This document shows, piece after piece, positions 22,255 to 32,516 of a stretch of DNA of 64,000 nt (within the stretch, counting starts at the first letter, position 1; every line of letters starts with the position of its first letter). Location: NCBI GenBank assembly GCA_021613535.1, contig CP075493.1:10974001-11038000 (forward strand). Reading direction: 5' to 3'. The translations under genes and the position numbers were made by a program. This DNA comes from Adineta vaga. Lineage: Eukaryota > Rotifera. A model generated the notes under the pieces. It had not been told where the DNA came from. It was given only the letters and a program-made list of their open reading frames with translations, and did no database searches.

Positions 22255-23445
22255 CTACTCTAATGTTCTTTCGTCGATATTAAATTTCAGTACTCGATTA
22301 TTATTTGAATCTGCAACATAAAGATTATAGTTCAAATCAAAAGAGACATCCATGGGATTATTCAATTGATTTAGTTGTGTACTAGAACGATGTCCTCCAA
22401 TTAAAATACTTCCTTGAATAGCTCCTTTTAGCCATCGCATAATTCGATGATTGGAATAATCAACAACATAAATTAATTCTAAATCATCAATATAGATTCC
22501 TTCTGGAAATGATAAATGCTGTAAAGTACACCCTTCACCATTACCACCAGCAACGACAACACCTTCTTTTGCACCTCTGATCCATTTCATTACACGATGA
22601 TTTTGCCAGTCGGATACATACACTGAGTAATACTTATCATCCATTGTAATACCATAGCACCTGATCTCGAAAGGATCACTTCTCCACTGGATCCATATCG
22701 ACGTGCCCACTGCATTACTCGTCGATTTTCTCGATCGCAAATGATTAATTTATCAGCTTTCTTATCTATAAATACATCTGTTGGATAATTTAATTGATCA
22801 TTTTGATTTACTTGTTCTTCGGTTGCATCAATATTCCATTCTACAACACGATGTTTTAAATAATCAGTAATTACAACTGTTCGATCATCATCAACATCGA
22901 TACCATATGGCTTGAAGAGTGTATCAAGATCATCCTGATCATGAGGAACAATTGTATTTACAGCAATACCAGCTTGTATCCATTGTGTATTGAGACCAAT
23001 CTGCGAAGAATGCATCACTTCTAAAGATTGAAGCATCGAAACAAACCATGAATTCACTTTCTAAAACTCTTACCAATTGCTTGTGTAGTTTCCGTCACAA
23101 TACTTTCTGTTGAACTTTCACTCGATTTATTGGTAAGAAACGTACTCGGCTTATTGGTCACGAAGAAACTTGTGCTTACGTTGTTATACGAAAACTCTGT
23201 AGTAATCTGCTGTGATCGATTCATGAATTGTTGAGGTAAACGACTAGTAACTCTTTGTACTCTGCTATTTAGTTTTTCTTTACTTATTATGAAGAAAACT
23301 ATACCAACAATGAAGCTAAGAGTAAGGCATATTGAAATACTTCCAAATATATATTTAGATCTATTGAAATTTCGTACAGAACGACCTAAACAAAAACTAC
23401 ACTGTACTTATCACATGATCAAATAAGTTTTGCACTTTTTTTACC
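22255..23445 (-). pseudogene. TM-anchored NHL-repeat protein gene with a frameshift and no evident start
   Basis: Exons read on the minus strand: a short piece ending at 23445, then 23385-23074 and 23020-22255, with introns of 59 and 53 bp (GT...AG). The middle exon has a membrane segment (FGSISICLTLSFIVGIVFFII) and a Ser/Thr-rich stalk. The last exon encodes NHL-type propeller repeats with motifs such as GIDVDDD...VVITDYLKHRVVEW, RENRRVMQW, YVSDWQNHRVMKW, YVVDYSNHRIMRW and YVADSNNNRVLKF. Between RRVMQW and YGITMDD (about 22665-22680) one base is missing and the frame shifts. No ATG precedes the first exon; it follows the upstream ADP-ribosyltransferase frame after two stops. It is probably a decayed surface NHL protein or the tail of a fusion. 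Confidence 0.7.
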
Positions 23446-23472
23446 ATTACTGACTTGTTCTCAGGAGGACAG

Positions 23473-24573
23473 TTATTCATCATCATCATCAATACATTCT
23501 TTCAATTCAATTTCATATTGTACACTTGCCGTACATTTTATTTTATTTTTCACTTCAAATACCGCGAAGGGTAAAATTAATACTTCTTCTTCGTCAGGTA
23601 TTTTTGACATCTCGGCAGTATTGATTGCTGTTTTATTCTGTTTGATTGAATATTTCGATAAAACTGAGACTTTGGATTGATGATAATCATCGATGTTTAT
23701 CTGGCCAAAATTTTCTTTAGCAAAGAACCGAGCAACATCTTCTTTTTTTGATGTCGATAGAAATGTTCGATTCAATATATGATTACCAATCGTATAATGT
23801 TTGAAATCATTTGTTTTCATTGATAAACCACGGTAAACAGTCCCTAGATATTGATGTTCATAAATATCTGGATGATTTATCAATAATGTAACAATATGTA
23901 CTAAACAATTGATTAAACGATATTTTTTCGGTGAAGCGTAATAAGAATTTACATCGAAATAATCGAAGATATAGAGTGCAATATGTTCGTTCAGAACTCG
24001 ATAGAAACTATTTAATATAATTTTGTTCGTCAATTGCTTTTGAAAGGTTTTTGCGAGTTTTTCAGTTTGTTCTTTTGTAAAATGTTCAGATCGAATTAAA
24101 TAGTCTTTCAAATAATAATCAGTAATTTCAATTAATAGTTTTGTTATCAAGTGATTTTTATTATCATAAGTTTTGTATAAATCAATTTGTTCACGAAATT
24201 GTTTACGTTTTTTGATCATATCCGAGCCTGACAAACACCATTCGATACTACCATTTTCGTGTAAATAAAATAAATTATAATCCTTCTCTAATAATTGTCG
24301 TATTTCATCGATTTGTGATTGATGATAAGGTATCAATTTATGAAAATTATCTTTAAATAATTTGAATGCATTTTTAGTAAGATAGATTGAAATTTGTTTG
24401 TTTAATCCAGTGTAAACGACAAAATGGGATGAAACGTCGTCATGAAAAGTATTTCTTTGATCAATTGTTTTAATACGTGTTTCAAAATTAAAATATTTCG
24501 CAATTTGATAGTTCTCGTTAGTAGTCGATACATTGTATGTTAATGGTATCGTTTCTTCTTTATGTTTAAACAT
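23473..24573 (-). CDS. mono-ADP-ribosyltransferase-fold (ART) protein, 366 aa
   Basis: Single frame from ATG 24573 to TAA 23473. The C-terminal half carries the R-S-E signature of the arginine-specific ART clan: VYRGL (Arg), FLSTSKKEDVARFF (STS), and DEEEVLILPFAVFEV with the E-x-E-like acidic pair before the V-L strand. The N-terminal half (1-200) is helical with a possible regulatory role. No signal peptide, so likely cytosolic. The family transfers ADP-ribose from NAD+ to protein side chains, and bdelloids carry many such genes. The protein ends in an acidic DDDDE tail. The stop lies only 28 bp from the first exon of the NHL gene and in the same frame. Confidence 0.8.
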   Translation of the reverse strand: MFKHKEETIPLTYNVSTTNENYQIAKYFNFETRIKTIDQRNTFHDDVSSHFVVYTGLNKQISIYLTKNAFKLFKDNFHKLIPYHQSQIDEIRQLLEKDYNLFYLHENGSIEWCLSGSDMIKKRKQFREQIDLYKTYDNKNHLITKLLIEITDYYLKDYLIRSEHFTKEQTEKLAKTFQKQLTNKIILNSFYRVLNEHIALYIFDYFDVNSYYASPKKYRLINCLVHIVTLLINHPDIYEHQYLGTVYRGLSMKTNDFKHYTIGNHILNRTFLSTSKKEDVARFFAKENFGQINIDDYHQSKVSVLSKYSIKQNKTAINTAEMSKIPDEEEVLILPFAVFEVKNKIKCTASVQYEIELKECIDDDDE

Positions 24574-24942
24574 CTAAAATTTTATAAGAATGATGAATAT
24601 GTAGATATCATATTTTTGCTTTATTGTCTCGTAATATTTTTTTATGTGTTGGAAAGAGAATGCGTACAATTCTTTTCAATTGATGACGTGCTTTATCATC
24701 TCGACACTATCAAATCGATTCTTTCTTCCCTTTCTTCCTTTCAGTAGGTAGTCGAAAAAAAGAAGAAGACGAGTTTCTCTTTTGGATTATTTCTTTTTGT
24801 TTTTAAATTTATCATTCTACAGTTCATAAATCGATGGTTAAATATTGACGCTTCGAGATTGTTTAGTTTATTGAAAAATCAATTCATAGTTTAAAACTAT
24901 CTAAAAAAGACTACATAAGATGTGCAATTCAATGTTCATTAT
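24574..24942. other. intergenic, upstream of the ART gene
   Basis: A+T-rich spacer with CTTTC-rich stretches near 24725; likely promoter of the ART gene. No gene seen. Confidence 0.45.
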
Positions 24943-25565
24943 TTAACATTTGACGTCATCAGCTTTGATTTGACGTGCAGCAATCGCTCTGTCAACAAAG
25001 TCTTTAATAGCCCATTCCTTTGCACCATCTCGACTATAACGTGTAGCTTTACCAACAATACCTGGTGCTTGAGTATCACATCAAAATTCTGCATCCCATT
25101 TCCATTCCCATCTGTGAAAGCCTCCTTTCAATCGATGTGTACACGGAAATCCACAATTGCTATTACCTTGTGGTTTATTCCAATTGTGAAGTCTATAAAG
25201 TTCTTTAGCCAACTGTTTTGCACATTCAACATAGCTTCCGTCAGCAATAGTATGGTGATACATGTTTGAACGAAGATCGTTAATAAAATATGTTACTTGG
25301 TTTTGCAAGAAACAGATGAAACTAATAATCGTAACGAGGAAAACTTGATAATTGCATTGTAAATCAAAATAGAATGAAAATATTTATGCAAGATAAAGAA
25401 GCAAAAAAGAATGTTTATTATATACAATAGAAGAGAACAATGAGATTTGATACCTGACTCGAATATTAATTTGTATGAAAGTGATTTACAAAGATTATCA
25501 AAAGAGCTAGATAATAATCTAAAAATAAACAGACACTTTTCTTGAGCAAAGTTATTGTTCTTCAT
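24943..25565 (-). pseudogene. short two-exon gene with an in-frame TGA, unknown product
   Basis: Exon 1 is 25565-25454 from an ATG. A 158-bp intron (donor GTATCA, acceptor ...CCAAG) joins in phase 1 to exon 2 from 25295. Exon 2 reads TYFINDLRSNMYHHTIADGSYVEC, then Trp-rich RWEWKWDAEF, hits TGA at 25083, and continues in the same frame for 45 codons (CDTQAPGIVGKATR...AKEWAIKDFVDRAI) to TAA at 24943. The post-stop part has normal protein character, so the TGA interrupts a real domain. The intron model is weaker than others here because the acceptor lacks a pyrimidine tract. No family recognised. Confidence 0.5.
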
Positions 25566-26982
25566 TATATATATTTTTAATAGAATCCATCGTTATAAAA
25601 TGTAAATTTCATTTCAAACGATCATATCTCTTCTCTTGACCTTCTTTTCTGCACAGACGAAGATCATATTGTATATTTTCCGATAAGAGAAAGTTACTTT
25701 TCCTCAACGATAATATTTTTTGATCAAACTAAACAAGCAGGTTTTATACTAAGTTTAATCACATTGATTCACAGTTCATTTGGATGTATAATATCATTGA
25801 TGGTCATGTTTAATATTTTGATCTATAATTGATATTATAATGATACGAAATCACAATATTTCTCTCAACAAATATTTATTTCTTACTTTGTCTTTATTCA
25901 ACAATCGTCATGTCAATGGATACTCAAATATTTGCAGTTAAACAACATCAAGATTGAGATCTTCTTGTGTATATTATAACAGGTATTGCACATCCTTTGA
26001 TGACTCGAATAGCATGGCTACCTGTTGAAATGTTCACGGTAGGTTTAAGTGTCGCATTAATTTCTTCTATTCTACAAGTTAAAAGTATTATTTGGAAATT
26101 TTCGAACTAAATCAAATTCTACCCAATAATAATTCATTACCTGAAGGAATTCAAATGAAAAATCATGTGAATATTGAATAATAGATTGATGATTTATTGA
26201 GAGAGATTTCATTATTTGACATATATTCAGTTGATATTGACTGTTGTCTGTGAAAGTATATTCATCTATTTTACAAATATGTTTGAAAAATAATACTGCT
26301 CAAATCTTATTAATAATATATGTTTATGAAATTTTTCTCCTATAAAAAACCTTCTCTTTAAACATTATATGTTAAAGTAAAAAATGTATGATAAGGAAAT
26401 AATAAAACACAATGATCATAGTATAAATTATTTTCTCTTTCTTCGTAGGTATGTCACATGTTTTGCTATTGAAACAAAATCATACGTATATTTAAATATG
26501 AATGACGTATAATATCGATCACAACGAAAAAGAAAGAAATGTCGAAATCTGGAAGGATTTTTGAGTATGTTTTCAAACAATAAAACTATGCATGACTTAG
26601 TAGATCCGACTTTTGCTTTGACATAAAATTGTCATGTTTCACACAAATCAAAACACAATCATCATCATATTTAATAGAAACTCAAAGTATAATTATGCAC
26701 TCGGAAGAAGTTGTCTCACACTGATTTATCAAAAAACAGATACCTGATAAGAAAAAAAATATCAAATGATCATATCTTTATTGAATACAATCGACATATA
26801 TAAACGTCGAATATAAGGATGATGTATTGGATTTCATTTCGTCTCCATTGCCGATAGCAACAACAAACATCGAAAAAGTTAACTTTCAACTATAGATTAT
26901 ATCCTTTTACTGATTTGATATTTTATTTTCATTATTATTATTATTGAATTTTAAAAAGGATCTATTTGACGTTCACGTTACA
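25566..26982. other. 1.4-kb spacer, possible decayed membrane-protein gene on plus strand
   Basis: Around 25725-26110 the plus strand reads as broken hydrophobic frames (ILSLITLIHSSFGCIISLMVMFNILIYN stop, then WLPVEMFTVGLSVALISS), suggesting a degenerate tetraspan-like gene; support is weak. From about 26585 to 26750 the sequence resembles 28790-28950, upstream of the second Cys-rich gene, so it marks the 5' part of a tandem duplication. Confidence 0.4.
26797..26804 (+). promoter_or_regulatory. TATA-box candidate
   Basis: TATATAAA about 180 bp upstream of the first Cys-rich gene. It would imply a fairly long 5' leader or a leader intron. Confidence 0.35.
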
Positions 26983-27723
26983 ATGTTGATTGCTGCTTTA
27001 ATTCTTTTAGTTTTCTTCTTTAATCTACCTAGTACTTCAGCTGCGATTATTTGTAAATCTCCTTTAAAAATCTGTAATAATGTCTGCTATCATCCAAGCG
27101 TCCATCAATGTAGCAATGGTGTAGTCTGCAATACCAATCACAAAATATGCAATGGTCGGTGTTATGCACCTTATACAGAAAAATGCATTGACGGTCTCGT
27201 TTGTTTAAACGATCAAAAATTATGCGGTAATATGTGCTATAGACCTGCCGTACAAGAATGTATCAATGACGTAATCTGTGCTTCTAATCAGAAATGATGT
27301 AGCGGTCAGTGTTATACACCAAGTGTTCAACAATGTACTACTGGTGTTTCAATTTGTGAAAACAATGGAATACTTTGTGGTGGCAAATGCTATACACCAA
27401 GTACACAACGATGTATTAACGGTGTACTTTGTGCTTCTAATCAACTATTATGTAATGGTAAATGCTATACACCAGGTACGCAACAATGTGGTACTTCCAT
27501 TTGTGGCAGTGCTGAAATTCCGTGTGGAAACAAGTGTTATAAAACAGGCATACAACTGTGTTTCGACGGTGTAATTTGTGCTTATAATCAATTATCATGC
27601 AATGATAAATGTTTTACGCCAGGCACACAAAAATGCTTCAATGATGTAATTTGTGCTTATAATCAACAATTATGCAACGGTCAATGCTTCTCACCAGGCA
27701 TACAAAAATGTTTCAGTGGCTGA
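26983..27723 (+). pseudogene. secreted Cys-rich tandem-repeat protein interrupted by TGA
   Basis: ATG 26983 begins a signal peptide (LIAALILLVFFFNLPSTSA). About eight repeats of roughly 28 residues follow, pattern C-(5)-LCNGxCYxPxxQxCxxGVIC, all Cys-regular. The frame is open for 246 codons to TGA 27721 except for one internal TGA at 27295-27297, at a position that is Leu, Ile, Ser or Pro in the other repeats (a TTA-to-TGA change would explain it). The next codon is TGT. The C-terminal four to five repeats keep their spacing after the stop, so decay is recent or the stop is bypassed. The six-Cys-like repeats recall short disulfide-rich adhesive or defence domains; function unknown. Confidence 0.75.
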
Positions 27724-29185
27724 ACATGATACGACTTTTGCAGTTGATGACTTTACATATATTGAGATAAAAACTATCTTTCTTTTGTTTTGTTTTCTTT
27801 CTATACTTCTGTATTCTAAATAAAAGTTGAAGTCCATTATTTAATGATACGGATTAGATATGAATACAGTCATTGCATTCGTTCCGTCTCATAATTCCAA
27901 ACTCCAAGTCACGTATACTCGGATGTTTGGGAAAAATAGTACGAAAGGTAATTTACTTGAAATCTTTATTCTTTTATGTAATAGTTGTTTAGAAATTGTA
28001 ACTGAGCTTCTCTTGAAAGATATTATATCAAATTTCACAATATAGTCGTCAAAGAAAATGAGAAGAAATGAATGTAAAAATGCATACAATGTCTTCATTG
28101 GATACTTGCGCGCAGTTTTTCATTGTCAGCAATTAATTACTTCTCTCGTATAGGATGTGAAATATATATGATGTTAGGAAATGTCAAACATCTGCCAGGT
28201 AAATAGTTATATTTTCAAAATCAATCTGTAATTTTTGAAATTATTCGAATTGTAAATACAGTTGTTTAACAATGTGACAGGAGAAACAGACGAGTCTTTA
28301 GAATCGCATCCTATATGCGTACTATCACTTGCGCTGTAAGAATAAATTGAAAATATTCTCCTTTGATGTATACTTTATGAAGCGAAAAACATGTATAATT
28401 AGTTACATGTACAGATAAATATTATGCGTATTCATATACGGTTTTATTTGTTCTTTCATTTTCGACGCGAATTATAGTATGACTATAGTTTTTTCTTTCT
28501 CCAAATGGCTGTTACATGTTTTGACGGACGGTAAAATATGATATCGATAAAGATAAAGTAAAAGGAGAAAAAATACTACCATTTTCTGAATGATTCGACT
28601 TCACGTCTTATGCTTGGCTCTGATGTATATTTTTCGCTATTCTAACAAGATGACTTTCTGCATTAATGCTCTAATTATACTATGAAAATAATACTATCGC
28701 GCAACAAAGTTAATTATTTTGAATATTGTTCAACTATTGCTAAGTTCGTATTGATCCTTAAGTAAAAACCTCAGCACAAACTATATCGACGTGTATGACT
28801 CAGTATATCCGACTTTTGTTATTAATTTAAAAAAACTTAATTGTACGAATGTGGTAATTAGCACATGATAATAAACTCGGAACAAGCTATCATAAGAAAT
28901 CTTCGAAAAGAACGCAGATAGATAGTAAGAGAACGCAAGAAAGAAAAAAATTAGACGCATGTACCTGCAACGACCTATAGGCTCGATATATGACTTTGTA
29001 TACGAAAGCAATACGTTTCATTTATTTTCGATAGGTGCGACTATTGGTAAACACTGAATTAATTTTAGTTTAAAATAATCATCGTTTATTTCTTATTCTG
29101 CATAGAGTAAGTATGACGTTTCTATGATAATATATTTTCTATTTATATTCAGTTTTAAAAAGAATTGTCGAACAAGTCTCATACA
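27724..29185. other. 1.46-kb spacer between the two Cys-rich genes
   Basis: No supported gene. The segment 28790-28950 resembles 26585-26750 (shared CCGACTTTTG and ACTCGGAA-AAG motifs and order), so it is the duplicated upstream region of the second Cys-rich copy. Confidence 0.5.
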
Positions 29186-29548
29186 ATGTTGATCGCTTTG
29201 ATTTTTGTATTCTTCTTCATTCATCTACCTATTAGCTCAGCAGCAGCTATATGTACATATGATCAGCAACTATGTGGTAGCATTTGTTATAAATCCAGTA
29301 CACAACAATGTCTTCATGATATAATCTGCGCTTACAATCAGAAGCTATGCAATGATCGGTGCTATTTACCTGGTGTACAACAATGTTTTGGTCATATTAT
29401 TTGCGCATACGATCAAAAACTGTGCGGCAGTTCTTGCTATAAACCAGGAATACAACAATGTCGTAATAATATAATTATTAATTATAATCAGAATATACGC
29501 ATTGGTTGATGTTATATGGCAGGCACACAAAAATGTTTGAGTGACTAA
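29186..29548 (+). pseudogene. second, shorter copy of the secreted Cys-rich repeat protein, with in-frame TGA
   Basis: It is paralogous to 26983-27723: same start context (ACAATGTTGATCGC), the same kind of signal peptide (LIALIFVFFFIHLPISSAAA), then repeats such as CGSICYKSSTQQCLHDIIC and CNDRCYLPGVQQC. The frame runs 120 codons to TAA 29548 but TGA at 29507-29509 interrupts the last repeat, where two Cys codons are also lost (NIRIG for the LCNG block). It is again followed by TGT. It has about four repeats against eight in the other copy. The truncated product would still be secreted. Confidence 0.7.
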
Positions 29549-29843
29549 ATCGTCAATTCTATTTATAAACTGATGACTATATAAATCTACTAACAAACGA
29601 TTTGAGTTTCAAATAGAAGACAAAATTTGATATAGAGAAATCGATATCACCAAGGTTGTAGATGCAATCATTGTATTTGTTTCATATTCTCATCCTCACT
29701 GACCTTTCATTATATTTTATAGGAAACAGAAAGAATAGTTGCATTTGATGTTGAAACTGATCTTTGTTTTTTTTGAAAATTAGTAATCAAGAAAAATGAT
29801 CATTTTAATACTATAACTATTGTAGATGTAGCCTTGGTTTTTT

Positions 29844-31178
29844 TTAGATAGGAACATCTTCGATATCTATCCAGCAACGTTTTTGCCATGATTCTAAACC
29901 CTTTTCGGCCAATTGAACACCTTTGGCTGCAGCACGCAAATCCCAAGGAAATGGTTCATCTTTCACTACATGACGTAAAAATAATATCCATTGTATCTTA
30001 AATGCATTATCATAGACTTGATCGCCATCGTCCACAGCTGTCCATCCGTCTTGGAAATTAATAGAGCTATTCACATCGGGATTCCATACTGGACGTGGTG
30101 TAGCATTATAAGATTGTTTATAACAGTTGCGCAGTCCAGCCACTGCAGAACCATGAGTGCCATCAACCCAAAGAGTTAGTAGATCATCGCGTCTAACTCG
30201 AACACACCATGATGAGTTGAAATGTGCAATTATATTATCAGCTAATTGAAAAGTAGTATATGCTGCATCATCTGCTGTACATGTATAAGGTTGACCATGT
30301 TCATCCCAACGCTGTTTCATATGTGTCGCACCTAAACATGAAACAGCTTGAACTTCACCGAACAGATTATCTAGTATATAACGCCAATGACACAACATAT
30401 CAAGAATAATACCACCACCATCTTCTTTGCGATAATTCCATGAAGGACGTTGAGGTACGTTTTCATCTTCTCCAGTAAATACCCAGTAGCCAAATTCGCC
30501 ACGTACGGAAAGAATACGACCAAAAAAGTTCTTATCTTTCAATAATTTCAATTTCTGAAGTCCAGGTAACCACAATTTATCTTGAACAACACCATGTTTA
30601 ATTCCTGCTTCTTTGGCTAATTTATAAAGTTCATGAGCATCTTCAAATGTTTCTGCTACAGGTTTTTCACAATAGACATGCTTGCCGACTGCAATCGCTT
30701 TCTTCACTGCTGAAATACGTAATTTTGTTAATTGAGCATCAAAATAAATTATATTTTCTGGATTCATCAATGCTTCGTCTAAGTCAGTGGTCCATTGTTC
30801 TACACCTGTCTGAGTAGCCAGTTTCTCTAATTTAGCTTTATCACGACCAACTAAAACAGGAATTGGCATAATAATTTCCTGTTCATTGATTTTTATACCA
30901 CCTTCTGCAATAATTGCCATAATTGACCGAATTAAATGTTGATTTGTACCCATACGACCAGTTACACCGTTCATGATAATACCAATCTTATGAGTTTTCA
31001 TATTAGTAGATTCATTCAATTGTGCATTGTTAACATTTGCAGCTCTTTCAATATTGTCCTTGTTCAGATTGTGAGATGATAAATCAACTATAAGAAAGAA
31101 GTACATATTTTTTTTTCGAAGTAGAACATGACAAAATCTTTTTATTGATCGCCGATACTCACGTATATCTTCTGACAT
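29844..31178 (-). CDS. Gfo/Idh/MocA-family NAD(P)-dependent oxidoreductase, 419 aa
   Basis: Exon 1 is 31178-31163 (codes MSEDI plus one base). A 75-bp intron with a GTGAGT donor and TTATAG acceptor leads to exon 2, 31087-29844. A Rossmann start (KIGIIMNGVTGRMG) follows a 35-residue leader. The EKP motif (HVYCEKPVAET) with the family's catalytic Lys is present, then the C-terminal alpha/beta dimerisation domain with GGGIILDMLCHWRY. The extended conserved blocks (GEFGYWVFTGEDEN, RPSWNYRKEDGGG, HGVVQDKLWLPGLQKLK) are ones I associate with a bacterial subgroup. Likely oxidises or epimerises a sugar or cyclitol; the substrate is not deducible. Strong transfer candidate, though it now carries a spliceosomal intron. 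Confidence 0.88.
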   Translation of the reverse strand: MSEDIREYRRSIKRFCHVLLRKKNMYFFLIVDLSSHNLNKDNIERAANVNNAQLNESTNMKTHKIGIIMNGVTGRMGTNQHLIRSIMAIIAEGGIKINEQEIIMPIPVLVGRDKAKLEKLATQTGVEQWTTDLDEALMNPENIIYFDAQLTKLRISAVKKAIAVGKHVYCEKPVAETFEDAHELYKLAKEAGIKHGVVQDKLWLPGLQKLKLLKDKNFFGRILSVRGEFGYWVFTGEDENVPQRPSWNYRKEDGGGIILDMLCHWRYILDNLFGEVQAVSCLGATHMKQRWDEHGQPYTCTADDAAYTTFQLADNIIAHFNSSWCVRVRRDDLLTLWVDGTHGSAVAGLRNCYKQSYNATPRPVWNPDVNSSINFQDGWTAVDDGDQVYDNAFKIQWILFLRHVVKDEPFPWDLRAAAKGVQLAEKGLESWQKRCWIDIEDVPI

Positions 31179-31647
31179 TGAAAATTTTGAGTTTCAATTA
31201 CGCCTTTAGTTGAATTTTTGTGAAGAACGTGTGATAAGAAAAGAGCAACGCATATGAATCTTTTTCTTACATATGCAAATAGTATACTCAATAGAAGTGA
31301 AACAGAGAAAAGAAAACTAAGTGTATACTGACAGATGATTTTAAGACTACAGGACAGCCATTAGAGAGGATAGAATTAACTGGCAGATGAGTGTGATACG
31401 ATTCTTAGACAAGTAAAATAATAAAAATTACAATTTTCTACCGTTCTGACAAAGCCATCTTTAAATAATTACAAAATGGCGAGTTCGATTACACAAGAAT
31501 TGCGCAACTGAAAAGTAACGTGTTGTTTTTTTCGCTGTATGTTGATAAAACATACCTGACTGCACGTTGACATGTGTATTTAAATTTATAAAACTATCGA
31601 ATAAATATCAAAAAGTTCTCTAAAAGACGAACAAATCAGTCGAATTA
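31179..31647. other. divergent promoter region
   Basis: Spacer between the Gfo/Idh/MocA gene (minus) and the SERBP1-like gene (plus); A+T-rich, no frame supported. Both genes start inside 470 bp, so they may share regulation. Confidence 0.45.
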
Positions 31648-32293
31648 ATGGCAAAAAATAGAAACGGTCCAGTAGAAGATTTGGAAGAAGGTCAAAGTGA
31701 AGAGTGAGTCATAGAACATTTTCAGTGGCAACTAATTCTTTTTCTTCTTTGCTATTGATTTTTATAGCACAAATGATGATTTGAATCAAGGAATGACATT
31801 GGACGAGTACAAAATTCAACGTGATGCCAAAAAGAAAGCATTTTCTATGAAATTATCAAAACTTAACGTCAGACAGGCCGGCGAAGGTGAAGATGCTCAA
31901 CGTTACAAAACATATGAATGGATCTATCGAAAGACCAATAATGAAAATAAAAAATGGCAACATATCACTGATTATACTGAAGAAGAAAATACTAAAAAAT
32001 TGGTATCGATCTTGTCGACTATTGAAAAACATGAGTCTAATACTGACGATAACAATCAAGACGAAATGTCCAACGATGATGAAAATTTACAACAAGGTAA
32101 GGATCTATGATCTATTTGTTTGATCATAACTTCTATCTTCATAGAACCAACAGGCATGACATCAATTCAACAGGAACAACCATCAATATCAGTACAAACA
32201 ACTACTGAATCAAAACAGACATTACCTCAACATCCATATTTACAAACACAGTTTTCTGATGATTACAATGCTCAGATTAATATCTACTTCTAG
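31648..32293 (+). CDS. SERBP1/HABP4-family-like mRNA- and ribosome-associated protein, 177 aa
   Basis: Three exons: 31648-31703, 31768-32096 and 32145-32293, introns 64 and 48 bp, spliced frame intact. The core MTLDEYKIQRDAKKKAFSMKL...NVRQAGEGED matches the conserved C-terminal block of HABP4/SERBP1 (MTLDEWK...FNIRKPNEG type). The rest is charged and low in complexity, with an acidic stretch and a Gln/Pro-rich tail. Family members bind the mRNA channel of idle 80S ribosomes; the yeast counterpart Stm1 preserves ribosomes in quiescence. Much shorter than vertebrate SERBP1 (about 400 aa), without visible RGG boxes. Confidence 0.65.
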
Positions 32294-32516
32294 TTAATCT
32301 TCGATATAAAATGCTATGGATGACCAGCATTTCTTAGCTGCAAAGTATCACATTCTATCGACTCATTTCTTTGTTCTACATTTCTAAATGTTCGAAGAGA
32401 AAATTGATTATTCTTATTAAAAACTATAAATTCATTTGAGTATATATTTCAAAAATAAAAAGATTTATGTGAAGTAAAATGTCAATAGTTTTAATACAGA
32501 TATTTATTTTTTAAAT

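Noticed and set aside
24922-25269. 115-codon plus-strand frame
   Set aside because: Antisense shadow of the interrupted gene at 24943-25565.
27291-27300. Selenocysteine codon in the Cys-rich protein
   Set aside because: The TGA sits where paralogous repeats have Leu, Ile, Ser or Pro rather than Cys; a TTA-to-TGA mutation is simpler. Kept only as a weak question among the findings.
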